Assembly (NCBI RefSeq): GCF_964204645.1
Contig: NC_134025.1
Span: 17,266,001 to 17,330,000, forward strand
Length of the DNA: 64,000 nucleotides
Direction: 5' to 3'
Source of the DNA: Tubulanus polymorphus
Lineage: Eukaryota; Nemertea; Palaeonemertea; Tubulaniformes; Tubulanidae
A program made the translations under genes and the position numbers. Shown in pieces: positions 10,734 through 22,551 of the stretch. Position 1 is the first letter of the stretch; every line of letters starts with the position of its first letter. A model generated the notes under the pieces. That model was not told the origin of the DNA, did no database searches, and saw only the letters and a program-made list of their open reading frames with translations.

Positions 10734-12640
10734 AATCTATGGAAGACCTCAGACGACATACGAGATATGAGATATAACATACGAGATATGAGATGCAACA
10801 TACGAGATACGACATATGACATACGAGATACGACTTATTTACAGTACGGGTGTCCGTCCGCTAGCGCCACCGCAGTGTATATTTTTCAACATCTACTCGG
10901 CGTTGCGGCGTATACTACGACACGTGCGCAGGCAGTGGCGTATACATTAACTATGAATATCAATATGCAAAAAACGTTTCATTTGAAACGAAAAACATTT
11001 AAAAATATTCGATCAACCACTCCCGGGGACCGGCTTCTCGCTGTGACGTCAGTGGGCGGCCACTCTTAGTGTGAGACACCGATGGTCCGGTGATTCGAGT
11101 TGGCTCCAAATACAGGGCTACAGCCCCTAAATCCACCAAAAACGCCTCAAATTCCATTTTTGAGTGTACAAAAATCCCTCAAAAAGAGTTAGCCATGGCC
11201 CCTTCAAATTGGTGGTCAGTAAGAATTGCGCCTAGTCAAGGGTTTAAACTTCGCGTTCGATCGAGTGTTTTCGATGAAGAATGAAAGATGTATGTATATT
11301 ACGAATGCCGATGACCAAAGAGTTTAAAAAAAGTCCGACACACGCGGAATCTGTGTTTAGTGTACTATGATTTCAACGAATGAATTGAAACATGGACATG
11401 AATTAAAAATACTAAAGATAACATAAATCTATTGAATGAATTATTCATTAAATATCAGAATGGAGTTCCATTGTATCACTCTCAGCTCCTGGCCCTAGTC
11501 CAGCTGATTTCATTTATCACGACGTTTTTTGCGACGGGTGCAAACGCACCATACGAGCAACGTTCCGGTGTTCCGCTAATTCCCTGTCTAAAGAAATGTT
11601 ACTTGATATTTCCATGGATCTCTTATCTTTACAAATGTAAGAGCTCTGTTGTGTTTTGCTGAAGACTTATTTATGTGGTTCCTGTACTTTTGTCAATAAA
11701 CAGTTTTAAAACTGGCCATGACAATTGATAAGAATGATCTTAAATTGGATTCTCCGATTATGAAAGTTATTCAGATTCAGCCATTGGCCCTTTTCATGAA
11801 AGATGTCAGAAAAGAAAGATAGCCAAAAAGCCCTCAGAATACTCAAGTACCTAAATTGAACAAATTTTCAGGGGAGGACCCCAGACTATGGCTTCAGAAA
11901 GACAGTGCCGATACTGCCCTGACGGTTAGCGAAAACTGGCCAGTCTCGACTCTCAACGGGTGGTCTAGTGGACTCACCAGTCAGCCCCGGTAGCTCGATA
12001 TGCTGGAATTTAGCTGGGGATTTCAAACCTTGAGAGAGAGCACGGGAGTTAATCTGGATACCAGGGCGATGTACGGGTTCCCGGGTTGTTTGGGATTCAA
12101 GAACTTTTTTAGAATTTTGATTTCTGATGCAGAAAAGCCGGCGGTTACGGCGGGCGGTGAACAGTAGTTATTTTTTCTGCAGGCATTGAGTAACCGGAAC
12201 CCCGGCTCCTGAACACCAGGCCGTTTTCAGACCAAAGGAAGACAAGAAATAGCATAATATTATGAACTTGAACAGTTTGATATCTTTTTAGTTTTGTGAT
12301 TTGAAAAACTTTTCGTCGCCCGCGGGAGGGGAACGGCCGGCGCGCCTAATTAGTCCAGGGTGTTCACAGTATGGCCTAATATCGTTGTGTCCGGTCCAGG
12401 TGTCCATTATCCAAAAGACATCTATTTGTTTTTCTAAATGTTGACTATGTTGGTTTTCATATAATTGACGATGACTGTATGCGTCACCATGTTAAACGAT
12501 TTATATGCAGTAAATATTGAAAAACATAAACTGCGGTGGCGCTAGCGGACGGACACCGTACTGTAAATAAGTCGTATCTCGTATGTCATATGTCGTATGT
12601 TGCATCTCATATCTCGTATGTCGTCCGAGGTCTTCCATAG
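10734..12640. mobile_element. Non-autonomous element with >110-bp terminal inverted repeats
   Basis: The left arm, 10734-10875, starts CTATGGAAGACCTC and ends CTAGCGCCACCGCAG. It is inverted at 12531-12640. The arms are built of repeated ATACGAGATA/TATCTCGTAT motifs, and the left arm has one additional copy of about 21 bases. The interior has no transposase. It also contains a few short frames with no homology that I recognise. Confidence 0.75.
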
Positions 12641-12650
12641 TAATCAACAT

Positions 12651-12978
12651 GTGACATTACTCAACATGTTTTCACGATAATTAGCTATAGTCAGTGCTCA
12701 TCGATAATTAATTAATGTCTCTCAAACATGTCACTAGGTGTTAGTTTGTGAGTCCTGATGTCTACAACTTGTCTAACTCCTAGTTCTCACATTATACTCA
12801 TGATTCTGTATATAAAGACTATGTAAAGCTATGATAATCATTCTCATTCCGGGATGCAATAAAGATTGTACATATAAGGTTTAACTGCCTTGTTGTTCCT
12901 GATGGATGGAATCCTGTACCACTGGTGTAAATGCTAGTTCCCCAGCCAGCCTGCCGATACAACAACCAGCCGGTTACA
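12651..12978 (+). repeat. LTR-like segment (possible solo LTR)
   Basis: It begins TGTGACATTACTC, has a TATA-type box (GTATATAAAGAC) near 12810 and an AATAAAGA near 12860, and ends CCGGTTACA. This is the usual arrangement of U3-R-U5 with TGT...ACA ends. No second copy was found in the window and the flanking duplication is unclear. Confidence 0.35.
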
Positions 12979-12985
12979 GATGGTG

Positions 12986-14022
12986 GCTTACATCCAGTTG
13001 AAGATTATAATCAACATACTTATAGATTAACAAATTATAAACAATTTGAAAATAATTATAAGATAGACAATTATCCTGTTAGAATTGAAAATATCCCAAA
13101 AATAGAAAGAGATAATAATTTGAAAATAAATGTATTCGATTTAATCAAATTACCAAAAACAAAAGGCAATAAAATTGAACATTTTACATTAGAGCCTTTG
13201 TATTTATCAAAAGATTATGATTCAAATGGTGTTATAGATATGTGGATAAAACAAATCGATTTATTTTTTAAGAACAGAAAATAACCACAATAAAATATAT
13301 CTGTAGAAAATGTTTGCATAGATTCAGCAATGAAAGTACATTATTAAATCATAAACAATTATGTGATAATCATGATTATTATAAAATGATTTTACCAAAT
13401 GAAAAATATAAGATATTAAAATTCAAAAAATATGATAACAAGAATAAAGTACCATTTGTAATATATGGAGATTTTGAATCATTAAATAAAGAATTAACTG
13501 ATCAAGATAGAAAAGAAATATATTATAAAAGAAAGAAATTCTAATGAAAATGATGTAATTGATTATCCAGATCCTCTTATTATTAAAAAGATTCATCAAT
13601 AAGCTGCAGCTTTTGGATTATATATAAAATCTGATTATCCAGAACTAATGAAAAGTGAATATTATGATTATAGAAATGAGAATGTTATCAATCGTTTTTG
13701 TGACTTATTAATTGCGTATGAAATGAAATTTAATGAAACGTTAAATGAAATAAAGAAATTATAATGACAGAAGATAAAGAAGAATTTGAGTTTGCGGATA
13801 AATGTTTTTATTGTGAAAAACTGTTTAATTTTAAAGATACAGAAGTTAGAGACCATGATCCTTTGAATGGAAAGTTTAGAGGTGCAGCACATGAGAATTG
13901 TAACTTAAAAGCCAAGAAAATAAATTTTGTTCCAGCAATATTTCATAATTTATCAGGGTATGATGCACATTTATTCATCAAACAGCTATGTCATAAAATA
14001 GAAGAAATCAATAATGAAATAG
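12986..14022 (+). pseudogene. Polinton DNA polymerase B, exonuclease and endonuclease-VII-like part
   Basis: This continues PolB from LHPVED. In order: an ICRKCLHRFSN...H...C zinc-binding segment (about 13300-13370), exonuclease motif I YGDFES (about 13461-13481), a C-x2-C...RDHDP...GAAHENCNL zinc module of endonuclease VII type (about 13800-13910), and exonuclease motif II HNLSGYDAHLF (about 13945-13980). Such an endonuclease-VII-like insertion in PolB is known in Polintons and related elements. At least three frameshifts or stops (near 13285, 13540 and 13760) break the frame. The piece ends in ...IEEINNEI at the AATAG target site of the Gmr1-like element. Confidence 0.85.
14018..14022. repeat. 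Target-site duplication AATAG (left)
   Basis: AATAG here and at 19548-19552 flank the element 14023-19547 exactly. PolB coding sequence continues across when the insertion is removed. Confidence 0.85.
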
Positions 14023-15039
14023 TGTCACGAGGTACACGTGACCGAGAGCGACTCCTCAGAAAAAGAAAACCGAATTACTGAGATAACTCTTAAATATAAT
14101 TACAAATAGTTTAATTAACACAAAAAAAACGGGAAAAAAATAAAATAGAAATACTACAATTTGAATCTGATTGAAGGCAGTGGTCACATTGAAGATGGTC
14201 GTTTATGGATCAGCGGAGATATCCGTCTACTTGAGAAAAGTTATTCTGATGATTAGGCGACGTCCGTATATGACGGCGTTTACGGTGACGATAGTCATCC
14301 GGGTCAGTTCGGTTAATAACTGATTGCTGACTGCTGACGAATCTCAGTCGAGTCGGATGTAGTGATATGAGTATTAATGATTACAATATACTATTGATAC
14401 TAACAACAGCAAGAAGAAGGAGCTGCAAATATACACATAACGAACATTTACAATTCAAATATACATATGATCACAAACATATGATAAGGTGAAACAGGAA
14501 TTCATACATCTATAAACGCCTTGTTTTATAGAGACAAGTATTTGAGTTATTCGAATCGAATGACCAAATGACAAATTACGACAATTAGCCAAAATAGTAT
14601 TTGAAAACATGAAATAATTACCAAATCCGCTAATTATTCTACCTAAATTGAACTAATTAACATTACTAGCAATAATACTACTGGTTTATACAAATAATTT
14701 TTCCTTACCCCATTACACGCGGCAAACATCTCTGAACAGCTGTAGCCTGTCCGTGCTTCACGGGCTTGCAAATAATTTCTGACCACGAGAAATGGTCACC
14801 AGGTCTTATATAGACTTACCACAATATGGAATGCAACGATATGATAGGTCGTCGATAGCATTTCAACGACCACAAAGAAACTATAGTTTGCCCACTTCGA
14901 AGGACGGCACGCATTCGTCGCTACACTGCTTCGTCAACGAACGTCAAAAGACCCTGCATGAGTAGTTAAATGTACACTAAAGCTTATATGAACACGGCTG
15001 AATACAACTAGGAGAGTTAACAAAATTTAGCTCGTGACA
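14023..15039 (-). repeat. 3' LTR of the Gmr1-like element (1017 bp)
   Basis: The termini TGTCACGAG (as read on plus at 14023) and CTCGTGACA ending 15039 are inverted copies. A minus-strand TATA-type box GTCTATATAAGACC lies near 14810. Its right 304 bases (14736-15039) match 19243-19547 with only a handful of differences, while its left 713 bases have no counterpart in the other LTR. Confidence 0.8.
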
Positions 15040-15282
15040 ATGTCTTCCCCCAATAAAAAAATGTGCCAACATTTTTAAGCTGGAGCAAAAATTTTGTTAA
15101 ATCTGTTACTCTACCTTAACCAATGCTCATAAGAATTACTTCAATGATAACTAGTTGTAACATATATCACATCGTATGAAACAAAGAACATCAATACAAA
15201 TTTAGTATTAGAAATTAATGAGACGTATTTATCTCTGAAATCTATAAACGTATTTACATATTTAATATCGAAAATGCAGAAC

Positions 15283-16845
15283 CTACATTGAAATTCTACT
15301 TAGGAGATCCGCCCCAATATTTTCAGACCCCTTTATAGCGACAACTCTGAACCTGAATTGTTGCAAGCTTAATGCCCATCTCATCAATCTGGAGTTGTTC
15401 ATTTTAACACGATTCAAATGAATTAATGGTTGGTGATCTGTTTCCCAAACAAAATCGCACAACCATAAGTATCTTGCTAATCTGTTGATTGCCCAGAAAA
15501 TAGCTAGGCATTCACGCTCAATGACGGCATATTTCTTTTCGCTATCTGTCAATTTACGGCTGACGTAAATTACTGGTTTCTTAATTCCATCCTCCTCTTG
15601 TAAAAGGATGGCACCTATACCTGCATCAGATGCGTCAGTTCGCAAATATAATGTTTTTGAGAAATCAGGAAGTTTCAAGACTGGCTCATTTGCCAATGCT
15701 TTTTTTAGGGTTTGAAACGACTTTTCTTGAGCTGGACCCCACTTAATCTGATTAGGTTCTCCTTTTCGTGTGAGGTCAGTTAGTGGAGAAGCGATGGCTG
15801 CACAATCTGGAATAAACCTGGCATAAAATGACACGGTTCCTATAAATGACCTTACCTCTTTTTTGGTTTTCGGTCTTTCCAATTTCAATATGGCAATGAC
15901 TTTATCATGATTAGGTTCGAGACTATTGCCTCCCAGCACGAAACCTAAACAATCTAACTTAGAATAACCAAAGAAACATTTTGTAGGCCTGGCTGTTAAA
16001 CCATGAATACGCAGTTTTGTCAGAAACTCTCTAATTTTCTGCAAATGTTCTTCCCAGGAGGTTTCTCCTGTAATTACATCATCTACAAAATGATCAATGC
16101 CTGACATACCTTTAAGTAACTTGCGCATGAGTTTATTGAAGGTCTGTCCCGCATTAACCAAGCCGAAAGGCATGAACTTGAACTGTTTAAGCCCTTTACC
16201 TGTCTGAAATGCAGTTAATTGTTTCGATTGCTCCGTTAAGGGAACTTGCCAATAGCCTTTTGATAAATCAAACTTTGTACAGTACTTAAACCCGTTCATT
16301 CGACTAAAAATTGCATCGCTATCACACATAGGTTCAGCATCAAATACTGTTATTCGGTTAATATTTCGAAAGTCAATACATATCCTGTTTCATCCATCTG
16401 GTTTTTTTACCATCAAAAGTGGTGATGTATAAGGAGAGATGGAGTCTTCTATTATACCCATTATTTCCATTTCTTCTACCTCTTTTTCGATGACGTCGGC
16501 AGATTTAAATGGTAAAGGATATTGTTTAGTTCGCACTGGCGACGACGATGTTAGGACGATGTCATGTTCTATCAAGTTTGTGAGTCCTGGTTTATCAGTT
16601 AAAACGTCAGAAAACTCACTCAACAACTCTCTCAATTGTGTTTTCTGAGCCTCTGACAGATCAGGACAAATATTAACGTCTTTATAACACTCACCGTTAG
16701 ATCTTTTATCGGTTTGAAGGAGTAATTCTTCGAATTTTGTGTTATCCTCTACATCATCCAAAGATGTACTTTCAATGATGCCTAAATTAATGACGGCAGG
16801 CATATCATTTTGAGACTGACCCTCATCAGGAATTACATCTTTCTC
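15283..16845 (-). pseudogene. Reverse transcriptase-RNase H of the Gmr1-like element
   Basis: The RT N-terminal segment (IEHDIVLTSSSPVRTKQYPL, EMGIIEDSISPYTSPLLMVKKPDG region) is followed by a TGA stop near 16388, then CIDFRNINR, YCTKFDLSKGYWQVPL, FMPFGLVNAGQTFNKLM and the catalytic FVDD (HFVDDVITG). A connection domain (FIGTVSFYARFIPD) and RNase H (LYLRTDASDAGIGAILLQEE, YAVIERECLAIFWAI, WETDHQPL, ADLLSR) complete the frame to a stop at 15283. One nonsense change is the only obvious lesion in this part. It copies the element RNA into DNA. Confidence 0.9.
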
Positions 16846-18359
16846 AAAGTACTGTTTTAACATATTGGCATGAAATATTTTTTTCCGACCTGCAACATTT
16901 ACCTTAAAATCTACATCGCCAATCGTCTCCAGGATGTCGTACGGACCTTTCCATTGCATTTGAAGCTTATTGCGTTTTGTTGGTAGCAATACTAATACTT
17001 TATTTCCTGGTCTCAATTTAATCTTACTGGTCTTTTTATTGTACTGTCGCTGCTGTTTCTTTGCAGCAATGGAAAGATTTTCATGCGCTAACTTACTTGT
17101 AAACTCTAGACGTTCACGAAGATCGACCACATACTGGTACACAGTTTTGATATCAGGATCCGGTACTTCTTTTGTCCACAATTCGCGTAGTATCTTTATT
17201 GGTCCACGGATGGGAAAACCATATATCATTTCAAAAGGGGTAAAAATCCTGTACTTTGTTGTGGGACATCACGATAAGCAAACAACAAAGCATTGAGATA
17301 CCTGTCCCGATCACAGGGCCTTTCAATACACATTTTCCTCAACATGGATTTCAAGGTACCGTTATATCGTTCACAGAGTCCATTAGCCATTGCATGGTAC
17401 GGTGAAGTATATAATTGCTGAAAAGATAAAAGTCTACTTACCTCTTTCATAATTTCGGCACGAAACTAGGAACCACGATCGGACAGTACTTCCCGTGGTA
17501 TGCCTATACGAGAAAACATAGTAAGTAAAGCCTCGGCCACGGTTTCTGTATCGATATTTCTCAACGCCATAGCTTCAGGATATCGGGTGGCAAAGTCAAC
17601 CATCGTTAATATATACCTATTTCCTCGATCGGTTATGGGACTTAAAGGTCCTTTCAAATCCACAGCAACTCGACGAAACGGTGCATCTATTAATGGCATT
17701 TGCCCTAGCGGCGCTTTCTTAACCTTACCTTTAGGGAAAGTTCTCTGACAGGCATCACACGACCGACAATAGCGTTGTACATCGGCGTTCATCCTGGGCC
17801 AATAAAATTCTGACGAAACGTTATCTAGCGTACGTTTCGTAGCTAAGTGCCCAGCCATAATGCAATCATGAGATAATTTTATAACTGTTGGCCTGTACAA
17901 CTTCGGTACGACTACCTGTTTAAATAAACGACCACGACTTACTTTTGGTGACTGAAAATGCCGGTATAGTATACCGTTCTTAAATACAAACTTCGTTTCA
18001 CTACCATTCGATTTCCGTTTTACTGTACCCTCTTTCGCCAACTCATAAACCTTTCCCAGAGTTACATCACTTTTTTGATGTACTTTAAGTTCTTCAGGAG
18101 TTAGATCCATTAACTTACTAACTGGAGGTACGACGAGAGGGGTCATCGGTTTCATTTCACGTTCTATTTGAGCTCGAGTCTTGACAGCCTGTGCTACAGG
18201 ACAGGACTCTAAATAAGGGGCTTTTGCTCCAGGGGCATTCCCGACAATCACGTCATAAAAAGGAGATTCTAAACGCCAGGCTTCAACTTCACCGTCGAAA
18301 TACGGGGATTTGATATGTACAACTGCCGTAGGAACCTCAACGGGACTACCGTTAATCAT
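16845..18359 (-). pseudogene. Integrase of the Gmr1-like element
   Basis: An H-x-H...C-x2-C zinc domain (LSHDCIMAGHLATKRT... YCRSCDACQR), the catalytic core with D (RVAVDLKGPLSP), D (LSDRGS) and E (NGLCERYNGTL), and a C-terminal GPY/F-type module (LRPGNKVLVLLP, MQWKGPYDILE). A stop follows LSDRGS near 17468 and a one-base frameshift in a T-run lies near 17232. The upstream 18359 end carries residues continuing the protease region (INGSPVEVPTAVVHI ... DVIVGNAPGAKAP). Position before RT identifies the Gmr1 clade. It catalyses insertion of the cDNA. Confidence 0.88.
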
Positions 18360-18375
18360 ATAAAATACCTTAGTT

Positions 18376-19293
18376 TTACCGGTGAATAGTTACCAATGAC
18401 GCTCTTACTATAACACCATTGCATCCAGTGTCACGTAGGACGGAGACTACATGTTCGCCCACCCGACCTTTACAAACTGGCATACTTTGGTTTTCATAAG
18501 TGACTAGTGCGTCGTCGTTTTGACGCTCAGGACTAAGTGCTACTCCACCTTTTTTACCTGGTCTTAAGTTGGGATGCTTCGAGTAACAGTTGTGTTCTTC
18601 GTGACCCTTCTTATTACAAAAGCTACAGGATTTTATAGGCGGTTTACTCTCTTTGAATTCACTACTGATTTGAACTTTCTCTCCAATCTTCGGAGGTGAT
18701 CTTTCTTTTAACTGACGGGATAACTTAACACTATTACCACCCCTTGCTTCACAGAATTGATCGGCGAGTTTGGTCATGTCTGACAATGATGAAGGGGTCC
18801 TTTCCTTCAAGAATAACGCCGGGTCACGACCGCACGTGTATAGAAATTGATCTCTTAAAAGGAAATCGGAGATTCCTTCAAATGTACGGACAGTTCCAGC
18901 CATATCTATCCAACGATTTAAATAATTTTCCAAGCGAACAGAGAACTGTGAAAAAGTTTCACCCTGCTCAGGGCGGGCACTACGAAACTTATTTCTAAAT
19001 CCATCAACGGTAAGAGCAAATCTTTTTAACAAAGCCGATTTTAATGCTTGATAATCATGTATCTGCTCGGCAGGCAATAATGAATAAACATCCAATGCTT
19101 TGCCAGTTAAAAGGGCACTCAAATGAATCGACCACATTTCAGTTTCCAAATTTTGAGATGTTGCATAACGTTCAAAGCGTAACAAAAAAGAATCTATATC
19201 ATCTCTCTTTTCATCAAAATTTTGTAATTTTGGTAACCTTGTACAGCTGTAGCCTGTCCGTGCTTCACGGGCTTGCAAATAATTTCTGACCAC
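18376..19293 (-). pseudogene. Gag (CCHC) with protease start, Gmr1-like element
   Basis: Retrotransposon gag core (LPKLQNFDEKRDDIDSFLLR, YATSQNLETEMWSIHLSALL, YQALKSALLKRFALTVDGFR, FSQFSVRLENYLNRW), a zinc knuckle CSFCNKKGHEEHNC, and a retropepsin start VLRDTGCNGVIV. A frameshift near 18380 separates it from the continuation at 18359. The first 17 residues (MVRNYLQAREARTGYSC) are encoded by sequence shared with the LTR, so the visible ATG is probably a fusion created by deletion of the inner LTR, primer-binding site and gag 5' end. Confidence 0.85.
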
Positions 19294-19547
19294 GAGAAAT
19301 GGTCACCAGGTCTTATATAGACTTACCACAATATGGAATGCAACGATATGATAGGTCGTCGATAGCATTACAACGACCACAAAGAAACTATAGTTTGCCC
19401 ACGTCGAAGTACGGCACGCATTCGTCGCTACACTGCTTCGTCAACGAAACGACAAAAGACCCTGCATGAGTAGTTAAATGTACACTAAAGCTTATATGAA
19501 CACGGCTGAATACAACTAGGAGAGTTAACAAAATTTAGCTCGTGACA
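19243..19547 (-). repeat. Truncated 5' LTR of the Gmr1-like element
   Basis: It matches 14736-15039 of the 3' LTR with about five differences and ends CTCGTGACA followed by the AATAG duplication. About 710 bases of the inner LTR are missing and the remaining LTR joins directly to gag. Confidence 0.8.
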
Positions 19548-21196
19548 AATAGAAAGATTAAATTCAAATAGATCAAAAGATAAAATACCAACTTATAAAT
19601 TTAAAATGTTAGCTAAAACATCTGGGAATTATATATCTTTCCAATTTGGGTGTCTAAGATTTATAGATTCATATAGATTTTTAAGTAGTTCATTAGATAA
19701 TTTATCAAAATTATTAGTTGATGATGAATTAAAAATATTAAAACAACACTATCCAAATAATGATGATTTTCAATTAATGAGATATAAAGGGGTAATTCCA
19801 TATTCATTTTATAAATCGCATAATGATTTCAATATAACCGAATTATTAAAAGAACAATTTTATGATGAATTAAAAAATGAATATGTTAAAGATGAAGTAT
19901 ATAATAGAACATTGGATATTTGAAATCATTTCGGAATGAAAAATCATGGACAATTAGTAGATTTATATCTAAAATCAGATGTATTATTATTAACTGATAT
20001 ATTTGAAAGGTTTAGAGATGTAAATCTAAAATATCTTAATATTGATCCTTGCCATTGTTATTTTAGCCCAGGTTTAACTTGGGATTGTGGATTAAAATTT
20101 ACAGATATAAAAATGGATTCGTTAAAAATATAGATCAATTATTATTATTTGAAAAATCTATAAGAGGAGGAGTTTCGGGTGTATTAGGCGATAGATATTG
20201 CAATGTAAATGATAACCCTGGATATAAATTATTATATATAGATGCAAATAATCTATATGGTTAGGCAATGATGGAACCTCAACCTTATGGAGTATTTGAA
20301 ATAACTGAAGTTTTACAACATGAAGATAATGATAAATTTGATTGGAAGAAAAGAATTCTAGATATTGCAGATGATTCAGACACTGGTTACTTTTTTGATG
20401 TAGATTTAGAATATCATGAAAACATTAAATTTATATCTAGAAATCTAGCATACTGTCCCGAACATAAAACTGTTACACACGTAGAATTATCAAATTATCA
20501 AAAAAGAACTAAACCTGAAAATCATGTTCATACAGAAAAGTTAATGGTAATTCAGGAAGATAAATATAATTATGTAGTACATTATAGAATTTTAAAATTT
20601 TATCTAAATCAAGGAATGATTCCAAAAAAAGTACATAGATATATTTCGTTCAGTCAATCTAAATGGTTAGAAAAATATATAGATTTTAACACCAAACAGA
20701 GAACTAAAAAACTGATTTCGAAAAAGATTTCTTCAATAATGCATTCTATGGTAAGACTTGTGAAAATATTAGAAATAGAAATGATATTGAGTTAGTCAGT
20801 AATGGTAAAAGGATAAGGTATTTACAAACATATCCTAGATTTATTGGTAAGAGAATATTTGATGAAAATTTAGCTGCAGTTAAAATGAAAAGAACTTCTA
20901 TGAAATTTAATAAACCAATTTATGTTGGTGCTTCAGTTTAAGAAATATCGAAACTGTTAATGTATGAATTCTATTATAACGTATTACAACCTCATTTTGG
21001 AGAAAAGCATATAGAAATCTTATATTTTGATACTGGCAGTTACATATTAAAGATAAAACCTAATAATCTAACAAATGATTTAAAAACATTAAAACATCAT
21101 TTTGATTTCAGTAACTATCCAAAAGCTCATGAATTGTTTAGCAATGATAATAAAAAGGTGCCCGGTGAATTCAAAGATGAATTGGGAGGTGAAGAA
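19548..21196 (+). pseudogene. Polinton DNA polymerase B, palm part
   Basis: PolB resumes after the AATAG duplication: SGNYISFQFG-RFIDSYRFL, then the exonuclease III-region (LYLKSDVLLLTDIFE, about 19965-20010), motif A YIDANNLYG (about 20235-20262) where the following Trp codon is TAG, motif B with a Lys-rich helix ending in FYGKTCEN (about 20745-20770, across a frameshift) and motif C YFDTGS (about 21020-21040), where the expected second catalytic Asp is Gly. Stops or frameshifts lie near 19921, 20130, 20263, 20795 and 20941. The gene is dead both by truncation and by loss of the catalytic motif. The thumb region after GEFKDELGGEEMG is replaced by the tandem array. Confidence 0.88.
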
Positions 21197-22550
21197 ATGG
21201 GTGTCACAAAACCTAAGACCCCCTAAACCTAAGACCTAAGACCCGTTAGGTCTTATGTTTAGGGGGTCTTAGGTTTAGTGACACCTATATATAATATACT
21301 AAACCTAAGACCTATAAACCGAAGACCCTCAAATATCTCGTCTCTGATAAATAAACCAAATTTAAATAAGGCCATCGATGGATCATTCTAACTAATATCT
21401 ATATATTAGAACCATTTTGATTAGTCTAAAGTACACAAATAATGATTTAGAGATGGGTCTTAGGTTTAGTGACACCTATATATAATATACTAAACCTAAG
21501 ACCCATAAACCTAAGACCCCCAAATATCTCGTCTTCGAACTATCTGAGCTGCTACTTCATGCGGTATCGCAAAGAGGTTATGTTTGGCCACCGTTTATCT
21601 ATTTTTTGTTTGTTTCCATGAAACTTTCTATCAGCAAAATAACTCGGAAAGTCATGAATGGATTTCTGTAAAATAGGTTTACACATGAACAGTTGATTCC
21701 TCTTAAGTTAAATTTATTGATTTCCAAGTGACCACTCTTGATTCGCCAAAACAACAGGCTGAGTTTAAATGATCTTATTCAACCAAATAACTCTCCTCAT
21801 CGAGCTACATTTTTTAAATATTCATTCTTTTTTTCTAGAGATTTACAAGTAGCTGGTGAACTGACACATGTATTTTAGAACCATTTTTAAATCATCCAAA
21901 GTACACAAAATAACGAATTAGAGTCGGGTCTTATGTTTATGGGTCTTATGTTTAGTGACACCTATGTATAATGTACTGAACCTAAGACCTATAAACCTAA
22001 GACCCTCAAATATCTCGTCTCTGATAAATAAACCAGATTTGAAAAGGCCCTCGATGGATACTAATATCTACATATTAGAACCATTTTGAATAGTCTAAAG
22101 TACACAAATAATGATTTAGAGTTGGGTCTTAGGTTTATGGGTCTAATGTTTAGTGACACCTATATATAATATACTAAACCTAAGACCTATAAGCTAAGAC
22201 CCTAAAATATCTCGTCTCTGATAAAGAAACCAAATTTTAATAGGCCATCGATGGATCATTTTAACTAATATCTATATATTAGAACAATTTTGAATAGTCT
22301 AAAGTACACAAATAATGATTTAGAGTCGGGTCTTAGGTTTATGGGTCTTAGGTTTTGTGACACCTATATATAATATACTAAACCTAAGACCCATAAACCT
22401 AAGACCCCCAAATATCTCGTCTCTGATAAATGAACCGAATTTAAATAGGCCATCGATGGATCATTTTAACTAATATCTATATATTGGAACCATTTTGAAT
22501 AGTCTAAAGTACACAAATAATGATTTAGAGTTGGGTCTTAGGTTTATGTG
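21197..22550. repeat. Tandem array of palindromic CCTAAGACC units
   Basis: About five units carry a palindromic module: inverted GGGTCTTAGGTTT / AAACCTAAGACCC arms around GTGACACCTATATATAATAT, near 21278, 21467, 21954, 22149 and 22354. The modules are separated by a spacer of about 150 bases (ATATCTCGTCTCTGATAAAT ... GTACACAAATAATGATTTAG). Spacing is 189, 195 and 205, with one longer divergent interval (21527-21905). The array interrupts the Polinton between PolB motif C and the next gene. Confidence 0.85.
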
Positions 22551-22551
22551 C

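Larger units (their letters stand above)
10573..12985. mobile_element. Composite insertion in PolB
   Basis: The coding sequence breaks after GCTT at 10572 and resumes with GCTT at 12986-12989, giving a 4-bp duplication. The insert contains an inner element with long inverted repeats (10734-12640) and an LTR-like segment at its right end (12651-12978). Short frames inside (about 10767-11662) have no recognisable domain. The insert begins TGTCACCC but lacks a matching CA end, so its class is unresolved. Confidence 0.6.
14023..19547 (-). mobile_element. Gmr1-like Ty3/Gypsy element (integrase before RT), inserted in PolB
   Basis: Minus-strand LTR element bounded by TGTCACGAG / CTCGTGACA and a 5-bp AATAG duplication. 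Reading 5' to 3' on the minus strand: truncated 5' LTR (19547-19243), gag with CCHC and protease (19293-18376), integrase (18359-16845), RT-RNase H (16845-15283), polypurine tract (TTGGGGGAAGA, about 15041-15053) and a full 3' LTR (15039-14023). Integrase upstream of RT is the defining order of the Gmr1 clade; other Gypsy elements have it last. Only about five disabling changes are visible, so the insertion is fairly young. Confidence 0.9.

Noticed and set aside
12931-12985. ATG at 12931 as a PolB start
   Set aside because: Those codons belong to the inserted sequence; PolB proper resumes at 12986 after the GCTT duplication.
21197-22550. CRISPR-like array
   Set aside because: Repeats are long, palindromic and near-identical with homologous spacers; host is a eukaryote. 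It is a satellite-like array.
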